DNA of 64,000 nt. Source: Siphonodentalium dalli. Lineage: Eukaryota; Mollusca; Scaphopoda; Gadilida; Siphonodentaliidae. Positions 1 through 11,099 of the stretch are shown piece after piece; positions within the stretch are counted from its first letter, which is position 1, and each line of letters begins with the position of its first letter. The translations under genes were made by a program, and so were the position numbers. Under the pieces are notes generated by a model, which saw only the letters and a list, made by a program, of their open reading frames with translations, did no database searches and had not been told where the DNA came from. The stretch lies in contig CP136069.1 in NCBI GenBank assembly GCA_032622095.1, positions 103,510,278-103,574,277 on the forward strand. Reading direction: 5' to 3'.

Positions 1-245
1 CCGTGGTACGAGGAAGCCAATCGTGTGGTTTAGATACGCCAAATTGGTGCCGTTTTTAGCGAGAGATATGGGGGCCCTAAATTTGATACGAATATGTGTA
101 CTTGCCAATTTTCACCAATTGTAGATATGTAGGCCTTTCCATAATGAGTCTAAGTGTGTGGTTTAATGATGACGAAAGTGGCAACGCTTCAGTCTCAAAT
201 AGGGACCAAAACTGATAAAAAAATATGTTTAGTGCCAATTACCAT

Positions 246-1042
246 CAAATTCATGCACGATTTTCTCAAATGAAACGAGGAATCAAATCGTGCGTGTTAA
301 AAACGTATAATGAGCTAGCAAAACTGATGAATAGAAGAAATCATTAAACGTATATTTATCATTTTATTTAAGATATACACATATTCTTGCAAACTGGGAG
401 ACCTCGAACCGTCAGATGATTGCATATAGGGAATGAATCATGTATATATTATAACACAATTGAGTTTGTTCCATTCAATACAGTTTCCACGAAAATAATA
501 CAATAAACCACTCAAAATCTCGCTGTGTGTCGGGCAACATTTCTTTTAAACTGAGAATATTTCGCCAGTATATAGCGCCATGAACAGAGGAACCTGGACG
601 TTTCTATAAAACATTTGTATCTTCATGGAGATATGATAACCAGGTGACAGGTGTCCTCAAAATCTTAGTCTAACCCATTATATTGATTGATACATCTCCA
701 TACATGTATATGTAAAACCTAATTATCGTCTTTTATTTTTTAGAACTAATGTGTTTACGATGTTCATGTTTCATGTCATAACGTCTGACGTATACGCAGT
801 TGTAAATGAATAAATACTTCTTTATTGATCGGGATAAACAAAATGACAATCGGCAAGGTGAGCCACTACTTATATTCCATGTATAATAATCATGTTTTGT
901 GATGCTATTTGGATATACAATTTATGAGAATACGTGCAACACTTTTGAGCATGAGTATCCTCTATATTCCCACCAAATATCTACAGCTTGCAGAGGGTTT
1001 CACATCACTTTAACCTGGGCAACTCCGGCTAACCCTGCTAGT
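246..1042 (+). repeat. Segmental duplication, copy 1 (uninterrupted)
   Basis: This stretch aligns collinearly with 20357-22509, for example around 'cctcgaaccgtcaga', 'ttcgccag/aatatatagcgcca' and 'aaaatgacaatcg'. Copy 1 is continuous. Copy 2 carries a 1365-bp element between bases equivalent to about 810 and 835 here. Copy 1 therefore serves as the empty site for that element. No open frame of interest lies in it. Confidence 0.85.
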
Positions 1043-1790
1043 CTATAATAATAATATATCCGCTTCACCTATATTATATGCCCCTGTAACTTAGAAATTG
1101 AAGACCCCAATCACTATTTTCATGTATGCCCTTTATTTATAAATCAGAGAATTTATTTTTAACGGCTTTCATTCATTAGAAGCAAGTCATTCTTATATTA
1201 GACCGGCCCCCAGATGGTATTATCACACGAAAGGGTAGAAATTTTGACGCGATCTCCAATTATCCTTGCCCTATGGGGTTCCAACCCACGGAGGTATCCA
1301 GGGCGGAGCAGGTGGAAAATATTTTTTTGACCTTTTTAGTGTTTTTGACCTGCAAATTTCACCAATAAAACAAGACAAATGTCGAATAAAATATACTTGA
1401 ATATCAGATATTTATTCTATCTGGGTTGCTTAACATTAATGATGTGCAATAAATGATATTTTCCAACATTGCATAAATTGCAGTGCTTTTTCAAAAAAGT
1501 TTTCCAGAAGATTTTCTATAAAATTTTCATTTTTTGGTATAAAGCTCTCAATGGTGCATTTCAACATTATATACCTGATCCATTGATATCAACCTCACAA
1601 CCACTGATATCCAACAAGCCGAGATATTTCAAAAACTTAACCCTCCCCTAAAACTGATTTTATATCTGAAAATAACTGTCAAGTCAGAATAGCCCGTTTT
1701 TGTTCCGTTTTGTTAACCAATTCAGAGTCTTATCATATATCATGGAATATTAGAATGTATCTGAGGAGGTTTGTGTTTATTAACTCGTTT
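1043..1790. other. No recognisable gene or element
   Basis: AT-rich intergenic sequence. The short open frames here (60-63 codons) show no coding character or recognisable motif. I see no structured repeat until the palindromes that begin at 1796. Confidence 0.5.
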
Positions 1791-1795
1791 AGGAC

Positions 1796-1862
1796 GGGAA
1801 ACGGATATATCCGTTTCCCAAAACATTACCTACAGGACGGGAAACGGATATATCCGTTTCCC
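1796..1862. repeat. Two identical 24-bp perfect palindromes, 43 bp apart
   Basis: The palindrome reads GGGAAACGGATA followed by its exact reverse complement. It occurs at 1796-1819 and again at 1839-1862. Each copy is preceded by 'aggac', so this is a 43-bp tandem duplication of a palindromic core. The function is unknown. It could be a small foldback remnant or a binding site for a dimeric protein. Confidence 0.85.
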
Positions 1863-2154
1863 ACTTCATGCACTTGTTATCATCGCATGAATCTTTTATA
1901 ATTAAATGTTTTGAGCATAGTAGCATGTATTCAATATAGGCCGATCACTCAGTGAGGGGTCCAGGAAGATGTAACCTAATTTTGGCGTCACGTGGGGGTC
2001 GCGTGACGTGATTCGTGACGTCATTGTTCCAAAATGTCGGCGCCCAGTAGCCTAAGCCGTAGACGCGTAGACAAGTTTTCGGTTGGTAATCACCATGGCA
2101 GGTGAATCTTGACTCCTTCAGCGGAAGGAAATAGAAGCGGGAGCAATTTAAGTA

Positions 2155-2857
2155 TATTCCTGGATCATATTTTTTGGAAATTAATTACATTTGATTCAAA
2201 ATGTCGCATGCAGACATCTCGTATACGAAATTACAGCCCCCAAACGCATAATTTTCCGAAAAACGGTTGCCATGTCAACCGGTCGCAAGTTGGTGGTACA
2301 TGTATCTACCCAAAAATTTTGGAAGATTTATAGACCACGGATGATCACCCATATATTATGAGTTGTCACGTGGAGAATTATGTCATGACAAATAGTCTGG
2401 CCAGCATTAAATTAACGCATACATTGCTATAAAATGATATAAAAGTAAGCATTTTAACGTTAGAAAACGGGGGTTTGGTGGCCATTTTGAATGGCGCCCT
2501 CTGTCGGTGATGGGTGATTTTCGAGAAAGGTTAGTTCTAGATGTTGGCAAAATATTCCTGGATCATTTAACTTGGAAACCATTTATATTTGATTCAAAAT
2601 ATCGCAAACATATCGTCATATAGAGAAATTACAGCCCCCAAAATCATAGATTTCCGAAAATATGTTGCTATGGCAACCGGTCGCAATTTGGTGGTATCTA
2701 CCCAAAATTCCTAGAAGATTTATAGACTACAGATGCACACCCATATATTATGAGTTGTCACGCGGAGAATTCTGCCATGGCAAATGGTCTGACCCAACAT
2801 TGAATAAACGCATAAATTGCTATAAAATTGTATAAAAGTAAGCATTTCTGTAAACAA
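2155..2857 (+). repeat. Tandem duplication, ~405-bp period
   Basis: Bases 2155-2458 and 2564-2857 align throughout. Shared landmarks are 'ttcctggatcat', 'ttgattcaaaat', 'attacagcccccaaa', 'caaccggtcgcaa', 'cccatatattatgagttgtcacg' (split by one difference) and 'tataaaagtaagcattt'. The copies have diverged noticeably by substitutions and small indels. No coding frame is conserved between them, so this is a non-coding tandem repeat. Confidence 0.85.
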
Positions 2858-3229
2858 TCTCGTCTGTGAGTAATATTTTCTCAAAAGAATCACGTCCCAA
2901 ACGAGTTAATATGGGAGAGTCTAGTTTGTTTAAATATTAGATTTTTTGGGGGTAAATTAGCTAAAATTTTGATTATTTTTATGTGAACAAATTCTGAAAA
3001 ATTCCCATGAATTTGTCAGTTTTATGGATACAGCTGCAAACATGCACCACAATAAGAATAAATTCATCCCCAATACCAGGCATGGAATTCTATAATCATG
3101 TATCAGACCAGAAATAAGAAAAGAAGTTAAACTTAACCCTACCCCAAGTGTTCTTAATGCTTTCAATTTTATGCTATATGCTACTCAACTCGAAAGGTCA
3201 TTCCGGCTAGTGAATATAATTCATAACAT

Positions 3230-3815
3230 ATATTGCAATAGTACTGCCCACTGATTATGCAATCTCATCTTCACTATCACTGTCAATTTCATTAATAATG
3301 TGATGGTATCAGTCAATAGAATTTCTATGCAACATCTTCAGGAAAGATTGGTTCAAACAACTCACGTTGCCTATCGGCCGTCCACCCATGAAGTGCTACA
3401 TCGGGAGTGGTTGATTTGGCAACAGTTGAAAGTCCTCACTGTTTTGGTATCATGTGGGTTCGTTTTGAGTGTAGAATTAAAGATTCCTTACATGGTGGAA
3501 GTGCAGAAAGATCAACTACCTTCTGCTGATTTTCAAACTTCTGCTGGAACGTTACCCACCTAGCTTAATTCACTTTTCTCGAACGTTGGCCATATATGTA
3601 TATTAAGGCACATGTTAACTTGTCGATTGTATTAAGCGTGTCACTGTCCAAAACCCAATTCGCGCCTAAATAAGCCATGGCTTCCATATATTTGATCATC
3701 TTTCCAGCAATTTCCAGAAGAGTTTTTTTCCTTTTCGGAGAAACGATGAAAGGTAATTATTACCTGTGAAGAAATGGAACCCAATAACTCCATTCTTCTG
3801 TATAGTTGGCTGCCA
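3230..3815 (+). repeat. Foldback structure 1, left inverted arm
   Basis: The arm aligns as reverse complement with 6040-6592. Paired landmarks include 'agtactgcccac', 'gcaatctcatcttcac', 'gtgatggtatcagtcaata', 'cggccgtccacccatga', 'agtggttgatttggcaac', 'ccagaagagttttttt' and 'tggaacccaata'. An 87-codon frame in this arm (3300-3563) is not conserved with in-frame integrity in the opposite arm, so I do not call it a gene. Confidence 0.8.
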
Positions 3816-4359
3816 AAATATGGAAAATTGTAGATATTGCAACCAGAGTGCCCCGCAATCGCTAGTTGTGGTTGATGTATAAAATTGGCTATTCTGCCTT
3901 CTATACATTGAACACTAACATGTCTGATGCTTCTTGGTTACTTTTTACTTAATTTGTCACCACTGACATTACCAAAAATATTGGATGTCTCTCTCACAAA
4001 CTTGACATAAATATCTGGAATTCTGCTGTTCCGAAAATGTAGCAAATTGTGACTCACTTGGTTATTATACATGTTAGCTAATCAACTGACAACTAAATGT
4101 TCTATTCTGGTTGTCCCATTTCCTTATGGGGTATAACAAATTAATTTTAAAGTTGCCTTGTGGAATTTGGCCGAGAACTTCTTTTGGGATACTGGCTATA
4201 TTTGTTTTAATAAATGGGCTGAACTTTGAAACGGAACTGAAATGAATCATAATCTGTGGCTATTCTGGCCTATTAGGATAAAAATTGATCAACTTTATAC
4301 CGCGTGCAGGTCAAGATGGCAACCAGAGAGTCAACTTATGGTCAAAGGTGAGGTGAGTA

Positions 4360-5880
4360 TGTAAAAGAGAGTTATTGTATGGTCATGAATAATGTGATTA
4401 GGTATACATGTTTACTGTATGTTCTTGAATGGGGTGGACATGGTGAGATGTATGGGTATACAAGGAGTGAGTGTATGGTCATGTGTGAGGTGAATAGGTA
4501 GACATGGAGTGACTATGATTATATGGTTATGTATACCCAGTACAGGTGTACCAAATGTGGCTGTATGGGCATTGCTGTGGTTTATGTAAATAGCGAGAGT
4601 AGCTACATGGTCATTGTGTGTGTTTGTGTATATATGGAGTGACTGTATGGTCATGGATGGGATGTACATGTATAACGTGTGTGGCTGTATTGTCACAGGT
4701 GGGTATATATGTATACATGTGTTGTCTGTATGATCATGGGTGGGGTGAATGGATAAATAGATGTGCAGCTATGTGTAATGCGTGTAGGTGTGCATGGAAT
4801 GACAGTACAGTGGAGTATGCTGGATGGTCATTCACTAGCGTGTGGATGGTCATGTGTAGATGTATATGTATATAACGAGTGGCTATATGACTATTGATGT
4901 GACAAAAAGGTATAGATGTATATGTATATAACGAGTGGCTATATGACTATTGAAAAAGGTATACAGTGAGTGACTGTATGGCCAATAGTGGGGTGAATAT
5001 GTTTTCAGGGAGTGACTATATGGCCAATGGTGAGGTGAACAGGTACACATGGAGTGACTGTATGATCATGAATGTGGTGGATATGTATAGTGGGTGTGAC
5101 TATATTGTCATGGGTCAGGTGTAGGCGTATACCTGGTGTGTCTGTATGGATGTATGGTCATGTGTAGGGTCTACTGGTATACACAAGTGTGGCTGTATGG
5201 TTATGGAGAGGTATGTGTATAAAGTGAGTGGCTATATTACCATTACTGAGGTACATATGTTTACCTGGAGTGATTCTATGGTCATGGTTGGGGAGTATAT
5301 GTATATCTTGCGTGGGTATTTTGCCATGGGTTTGGTGAACATGTATACAGGGAGTTACACAAGACCAATGGTGAGGTGAATAGGTATACAAGGATTGACT
5401 GTATGATCATGAATGATCATCACCTAGTGTGCCTGCATGGTGTGACTCGTGGATATATGGCATTTGTGGGGTGCACGGGTATACACAAGTGTGGCTATAC
5501 ATGTATATGGTCATGGGTGAGAGGTACGTGTATAAAGCGAGTGGCTATATGGCCATTGGTGAGATGCATATGTATACCTGGAGTGACTCTATGGTCATGG
5601 ATGGGGTGTATATGTATATCTTGAATAGCTATGTGGCCATATGTGTGGCGAATATGTATACGGGGAGTGATCGTATGACCAACGATGAGATGAATAGGTA
5701 TACAAGGATTGAATTATGATCATGAAAGTGGTGTGTAGGTATACAGCTAGGGAGTGACATATTATCATGAATCAGGTTAATGTGTATAGAGTGAATGACT
5801 AGCTTGTCATATGTGTGTTGTTTATGTGTATATATTGAGTGACCGTATGTTATTGGGTTGTTTGTACTTGTGTATCCTGG
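4360..5880 (+). repeat. Degenerate minisatellite inside foldback 1
   Basis: Units of about 40-60 bp follow the pattern 'ggagtgactgtatggtcatg' then 'ggtgaatatgtataca', repeated with many substitutions. Several short open frames on both strands come from this low-complexity array (GVTVWSW-like and HTHN-like peptides) and are not genes. The array sits between the two inverted arms at 3230-3815 and 6040-6592. Confidence 0.8.
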
Positions 5881-6039
5881 TGGCTATAGCTTTCCACATT
5901 AACTCAAGGACATATTAATTAATAGAGAGGTCATGTCAGAGTTCTCCATCTTGATGGCATTTATGCACAATGGAGGAAAAGTTAAACACCTGGACAATAG
6001 TTAATCAAATTTGAAGTCGGTGATATCGAGATGTCAAAT

Positions 6040-6592
6040 ATACTGAAGAATGCACTTATTGGGTTCCATTCGTTCACGGGTAATGATTAACTTCCTAAAA
6101 GGAAAAAAAACTCTTCTGGATGTTGCTGGCAATACGATTAAAATATATGGAAGTCATGGCTTATTCAGGAATGAATTGGGTTTTGGATAGTTACATGATT
6201 ACTACACTCGAGGAGTTAGCATGTGCCTTATATGATCAACTTTCGATAAAAATGAATCAAGCTAGGTGGATAATGTTCCAGCAGAAGTTTGAGAATCAAC
6301 AGAAGGTACTTGCTATTTCTGATATGTGAGGAATCTTTAATTATACAGTCAAAACGAGCCAACATGATAGCAAAATAGTGGAGACTTGAAACCGTTGCCA
6401 AATCAACCACTCCCGATGAAGCATGTCATGGATGGACGGCCGATATGCAACCTGAGCTGTTTGAACCATTCTTCCCTGAAGATGTTGCGCGGGAATGCTA
6501 TTGACTGATACCATCACATTTTATGAAATTGACAGTGACAGTGAAGATGAGATTGCATAAACCGTGGGCAGTACTACTAGTAATGCAATTAA
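6040..6592 (-). repeat. Foldback structure 1, right inverted arm
   Basis: Reverse complement of the left arm at 3230-3815, diverged by scattered substitutions and indels. The outer boundary falls near 'gggcagtact', where similarity to the left arm stops. I could not identify a target-site duplication outside the arms. Confidence 0.8.
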
Positions 6593-6662
6593 TTGGGTTT
6601 GATTGGGGATTAGCATTCTATTGTCCACAGCTTACAATGGCCAGCTGCTAACCCATGCATGC

Positions 6663-6872
6663 TATGGCAAGCCAAACCGCTATTTAATATTAATTTTACT
6701 TAAGTAAAATAAAATGACACTTTATTTCACTTAAGTGAAATAAAATGACATTTTATTTTACTTAAGTAAAATAAAGTGTCATTTTATTTTACTTAAGCGA
6801 AATAAAGCGCCATCTACATGGTTTTATTTTACTTAAGTAAAATAAAATGACACTTTATTTTACTTAAGTAGG
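6663..6872. repeat. Palindromic array with a possible decayed TIR on the left
   Basis: Five to six units contain the palindrome TTTTACTTAAGTAAAA (variants TTTCACTTAAGTGAAA and ACTTAAGCGAAA), separated by 'taaaatgacacttta'. The left edge, TATGGCAAGCCAAA at 6663, resembles the TIR start TATGGGCAGCCAAA of the element at 20917. No matching inverted end is visible on the right. The array itself is certain; the link to that TIR family is weak. Confidence 0.6.
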
Positions 6873-7074
6873 CATGCTGGAATCCACACAGCTAATGTTT
6901 AAGCAAGTATATATCATTTGTCAACAAATGGTTCAAAGTAAATTTTTCAAAGAACATTCAAGAAATATATTTTTTTTTTGTAGTACATCATTCATCACAG
7001 TGTTCAGTATATATTCCCATATTTGATTCTTAGATATGGACTTTATTTTTCTTGGCCCATTGCCTGTAAATGTT

Positions 7075-7775
7075 ATTTTTATGTTTACCCATACCATAGT
7101 ATGGTAAACATAGTGTCGTTGCCCGGATTGACCACTCGTCGTTCGTCCGTCTGTCTGTCTGTCTGTCTGTCCGTCTGTCTGTCCGTAGACACTTTACGAG
7201 TAATGCGATAACTCAAACATTTTCTATCCAATCGAAACCAAATTTTGTATATGGATTTCTAAGCCCAAAATACAGATCGAGTTCGAATATGGGTTTGATT
7301 CGATTAATTTTAAAGGAGTTATGACCCTTTTTCGAAAGAAAAACATTTGAAGAAAAAAATTCGATTTTAAAAAAAATTTATTTTTAACTTTTGTAATAAT
7401 AATAAAAAAAATGTCATTGACATTGTCATTTGTTTTCATTTAGATATTGATGATTATGATAAAAAGATTTCCAATGTGTCCCTTTAATTTTTTTAAATAA
7501 TTAAAAACAAAATAAAAAAATTTAAGTGAAAATTTTTTGAAAAACTAACACCATTATAACTCTGCCAAGGGTACCCCGAATCACCACACCAAATTTGATT
7601 AAATCGGTCCAAAATCTTGTGTTATGTACTGGTAAATCTGTTTGGAGCAACATTAAATCCAATTCACCAATTGCCTTTGGACTACTTAGCTATTGATAAG
7701 GCTATATTATTTTCTGATGTCTCTTATGCCAATGTGCAAATAATCTGATAAAGAAGGCTATGGTATCTAATTTAA
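7075..7775 (+). repeat. Dispersed mollusc-type repeat, copy 1
   Basis: It begins 'atttttatgtttaccc' with a TTTACCCATACC..GGTAAAC palindrome. It then runs through a (GTCT/GTCC)n tract, 'agacactttacg', 'cgaaccaaattttgtatatg'-like sequence, A/T-rich runs, 'ctctgccaagggtacccc' and 'ggctatattattttctgatg'. The same order occurs at 44655-45662. Similarity to repeats common in mollusc genomes is from memory. There is no coding content. Confidence 0.75.
7144..7186 (+). repeat. (GTCT/GTCC)n microsatellite
   Basis: Tetranucleotide run of GTCT and GTCC units inside the dispersed repeat. The counterpart lies at 44729-44766. Confidence 0.9.
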
Positions 7776-8040
7776 AATAACTAGGACACATTATTATTGT
7801 AAACTTAAATTGGACTTTCATAACCCAAGTATTCCATGTCCAGGTCACACCTACACATTTAACCCATGGGCTTGCTGGATGTGGCGGTTTAGCATTTCAG
7901 ATCCTGTACCAGTGCATTCTCTTATATAAACTCCAGTGACCCATAAAATCCAATAATTTGTGTTATGTACATTTGTCTAAAATAGTACATAACAGTATAC
8001 TCTATAACTCTCATTTATCCGATCATATTAAATTTTTATC

Positions 8041-8086
8041 GCCAAGGGATGGGTTAACATCTGCCGATCGTGATCGGCCTCTCGTT
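8041..8086 (+). repeat. Short dispersed repeat with GATCGTGATCGGCC core
   Basis: The segment around 'gatgggttaacatctgcc' and 'gatcgtgatcggcctctcg' recurs at about 45923-45980. In both places it lies about 265-270 bp after the end of the mollusc-type repeat, although the sequence between does not align. It may be the true distal end of that repeat family. Confidence 0.55.
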
Positions 8087-8602
8087 CCAAATCTCAATAA
8101 AGTTCACATTTTGTATTTCCAACATAATCCACCATAAAGTATACTCATAAAATGTTGCATCAATTGGCATTGTTTCTATGATTACTAACATACATGAACA
8201 GAATCCTGTATTTGAACTCTATAAAATTTTGGAAAAATTGGGTCCACAAAGCCCTTAAGTGAAAAACAATTATCTAAGCACTGTAGTCGAACTGTTCTAT
8301 TTTTAGCTGCGTTTGACAAGTGCAGTTCATTTAAAGGGATGTATCAGCGTACTCTTGGCTATTTTGATTGTTTTTTTGTTTTTTTAATCGAGAGGGTGGG
8401 TTTATGGTCAGGTGGTTTTATCATGGCTGCTTTTCGGTTCACAACTGCCGGGGCAGGGGGGGGGGGTAACAAAAACTAAGCAATTTATGTTCATAATTCC
8501 AGTTAACGATGAGAGGTCAGGTGACCTATTCCGAATGGGCACCTCCATGCAAAATCTCCACAGCAAAGGTCACAGAGTTGTAAATATTTCTGGGTTATTT
8601 GT

Positions 8603-8677
8603 AGATCATGCCATGAACCTCTACTAATGCTAACGCTCTATGTGCGTTAGCATTAGTAGAGGTTCATGGCATGATCT
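8603..8677. repeat. Perfect 34-bp inverted repeat with 7-base loop
   Basis: Bases 8603-8636 are the exact reverse complement of 8644-8677, with loop TCTATGT. Transcribed on either strand this gives a 34-bp perfect hairpin. Nothing nearby identifies it as a microRNA precursor, which usually has mismatches. A recent fold-back duplication or an assembly/strand-switch artefact are alternatives. Confidence 0.9.
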
Positions 8678-8679
8678 AG

Positions 8680-9280
8680 GTTACTTGTTTTTGTTTTTCT
8701 CCATTAGAAACTTGGTGTATTTATATTTGATTTTTTTATGATTTTGTTCCGAAACTAGGTGAAGTGTTGTTGGTTCAAGAGAAAAATTCTTGAAATAGAT
8801 TTATAGAAAAGATTTGTAATTTACCAGGCCCTTCTGGCGGTAAAATATTTTGACTGTTTATTGATATGGCTGCTACAACTGCTTCATATATAAACCTTGC
8901 TGTGGGAGATCTGCCAGGAAATCCCCCATTCAAAATGTTTCCATTCCAATTTGCCAAGGCAATAGTAATAATTATAAATAATTGTTAGTGGGACTTCTTC
9001 CAATTTCAGGGACGTGTATGGGTTTTTATTTGCCCATTTCCATATGATTTACAATTTAACAGTTACCATGCAAGTCATAATGGACTCCTAGGTGCCCAAT
9101 GATAGTGTTGACATTATTGTTTGCAAGAATTTTTTATTATTTTTTTGGGAAGAGGATATGGAGTATGATTTCCATAACAGTTTATTTTAGTGACTATTTC
9201 TGTCTGGCACTATTATTAAGCTATCACCATCATTTAGTGTGGTATGAATTGTGGTTATTATTCAATGTCATTTGATGTAC
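8680..9280. other. No recognisable gene or element
   Basis: AT-rich spacer. The short open frame on the minus strand (8775-8957) has no recognisable motif. Confidence 0.5.
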
Positions 9281-9497
9281 TACAGTAATGCTCCAAACAA
9301 TCAACCCCTCAACCAAATCCGAAACCCCGGGCAACCCACCAGGATCCAGTCGAGAATATGGCCTGCCGCCCCTCATCAGAAAGCTCTCACCGAGAGCCTT
9401 CCGGTGAACGGCAACAAGCCACACCCCGAGCAAATCCCGTAAAGCCACCCACAACTCCGCCGCGGCTAAGGAGTCGATTAATTAGGGCATTACTGTA
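9281..9497. mobile_element. Palindromic MITE, older copy
   Basis: The ends are TACAGTAATGC and its near complement GCATTACTGTA. The right part 'aaggagtcgattaattag' and central 'agctctcaccgagagc' match the 214-bp MITE at 39335-39548. This copy is 217 bp, GC-richer and clearly diverged. A TA at each tip together with CAGTA ends is typical of Tc1/mariner-pogo type MITEs (family knowledge). There is no transposase inside. Confidence 0.75.
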
Positions 9498-9499
9498 CA

Positions 9500-11095
9500 T
9501 TATTCAGTAGGTCAAGATGTTTGAAACCTGGTAGAATATACAACAGCTATTGTTATAGCATTAAATAACAATATTTTACAAAGCATATACATGTACCCAG
9601 TATCGGTATTGGAAATGCTCTTAGTAGATTAAAGTGATCTCTCCCAGAAATGATTTGGGTGTCAAGTAGTATTATTTAACAGAACTCTAGCTATTAGAGC
9701 TTAGCATATAAATGGAATCTGTTGTGTAATTATGTGCATACTTACTAGTTTAAATGTGGAGATGATTTTTTTTTTTATGATTTTGTTTGTTTGGTTTGTT
9801 TTTATTTAAATTTGGACTTTTGCTCAATCTGTCATTTTAAGGAGTACCGGAATGTACATGTATGAATCAGTTTGTCCCAAAATACGATAAAGTTTTCTTA
9901 ATACTTGACGATTTGTCTTTGTTGAGACATAACTTGGTACAATTCAAAACTATTTGTGGGGGAGATCACAGCTTTACTAGTAACTATTTGAGTGGTGGAC
10001 TGGTTTATAAAAATTTCTACCCAAAGCGCACTGGTGACCATTATCTAGAGAGGCTAGTGGTGAAAAGATTATTATTAATTTATTTCATTTCATTTTTCAT
10101 TTATTTTTTATTATTATAGCTATTTTTTGTTTATTTATTAATTTTCTTTTTGGAATGGCTTTGTTTCTTTGTAAACACCTTTTTTTAGTTTTGGGATTAA
10201 GGTCAGATCTATTATTATAATTTAGATATATAAGTACGGGGTAATCATTAGCCCGATATTATATGTCTTTTCCCGAAAATGGGGAACAAAATCATAGTTT
10301 GGAGATATGAACTTTATGGGATAGTTTTACTCTTCCCGAAATGGGGTCGGGAGAGTTTTCAGGGGAAACAATAAATAATTACTTGCCAGTGTTTTTGAGA
10401 CCATGGAGGTGTTCGGCTTCATCGTCGACTGGTAATTTATGAATTGGAAGGTGACCAGTCAGGGGTATGCTCTCCCCTATGACTTCCCCCTTCCCGAAAG
10501 GTTGAATGGAAGGGGCAACAAAGGGATGCATAGCCCTAGTTGGATGTAGCCGAACACTGGCTCTGTAAGGAATTAAGGTGATTTTCTGATTTTGTGTACA
10601 CCAGTTCGCCTAGGGTAGGAATATATTATATGTATTATTATTACATCAAGTTTCGTAAATATAAATATTTTCTCCTTTACTAGTCCACTAAAGTATGCCA
10701 ATTGACCCAATATCTGAAATATTAGTACATGTTGTAACATATTTTTGGTATTCTGGTATCGATGATTATAGTTTTTCATGCGGGGGGGGGGCATTTTGGA
10801 AAAATTTCCCTAGCATTGTTAGGTTTCCCAGGCATGTATCCAGTGTTCCCGGTTTGGATTTGGTCTCTGATCTTTATCTATTTGTTACCGTGGGAAATTG
10901 AAATGGATTTTTTTTTTTTTTTTTTACTCATATTACTCAAACCTTTTTCTTCCCATTCAAGATGAGAGTTTTGAATCAGACCACTTTGAATGTGTTAACA
11001 ATTTCATATCTTCGCAGAAAAAAATCAAAATCTACAAACGTTGTGGCCGATGTTCTTTGCAATCACATGCATTACTGAATCGGAGCTGACCAATA
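9500..11095. other. No recognisable gene or element
   Basis: AT-rich sequence with homopolymer runs (G10 near 10781, T tract near 10907). The frame at 9862-10119 (85 codons) has mixed composition but no motif I recognise, and it ends in a low-complexity FISFFIYFLLL tail. A block near 10320-10510 contains several 'cccgaaa(t)ggg' motifs without clear periodicity. Confidence 0.45.
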
Positions 11096-11099
11096 TTAT

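Noticed and set aside
4412-5719. Several overlapping open frames of 77-96 codons
   Set aside because: They fall in a degenerate minisatellite and give low-complexity peptides on both strands.
9862-10119. 85-codon frame as a host exon
   Set aside because: No motif recognised and a low-complexity end; kept only as a note in the spacer description.
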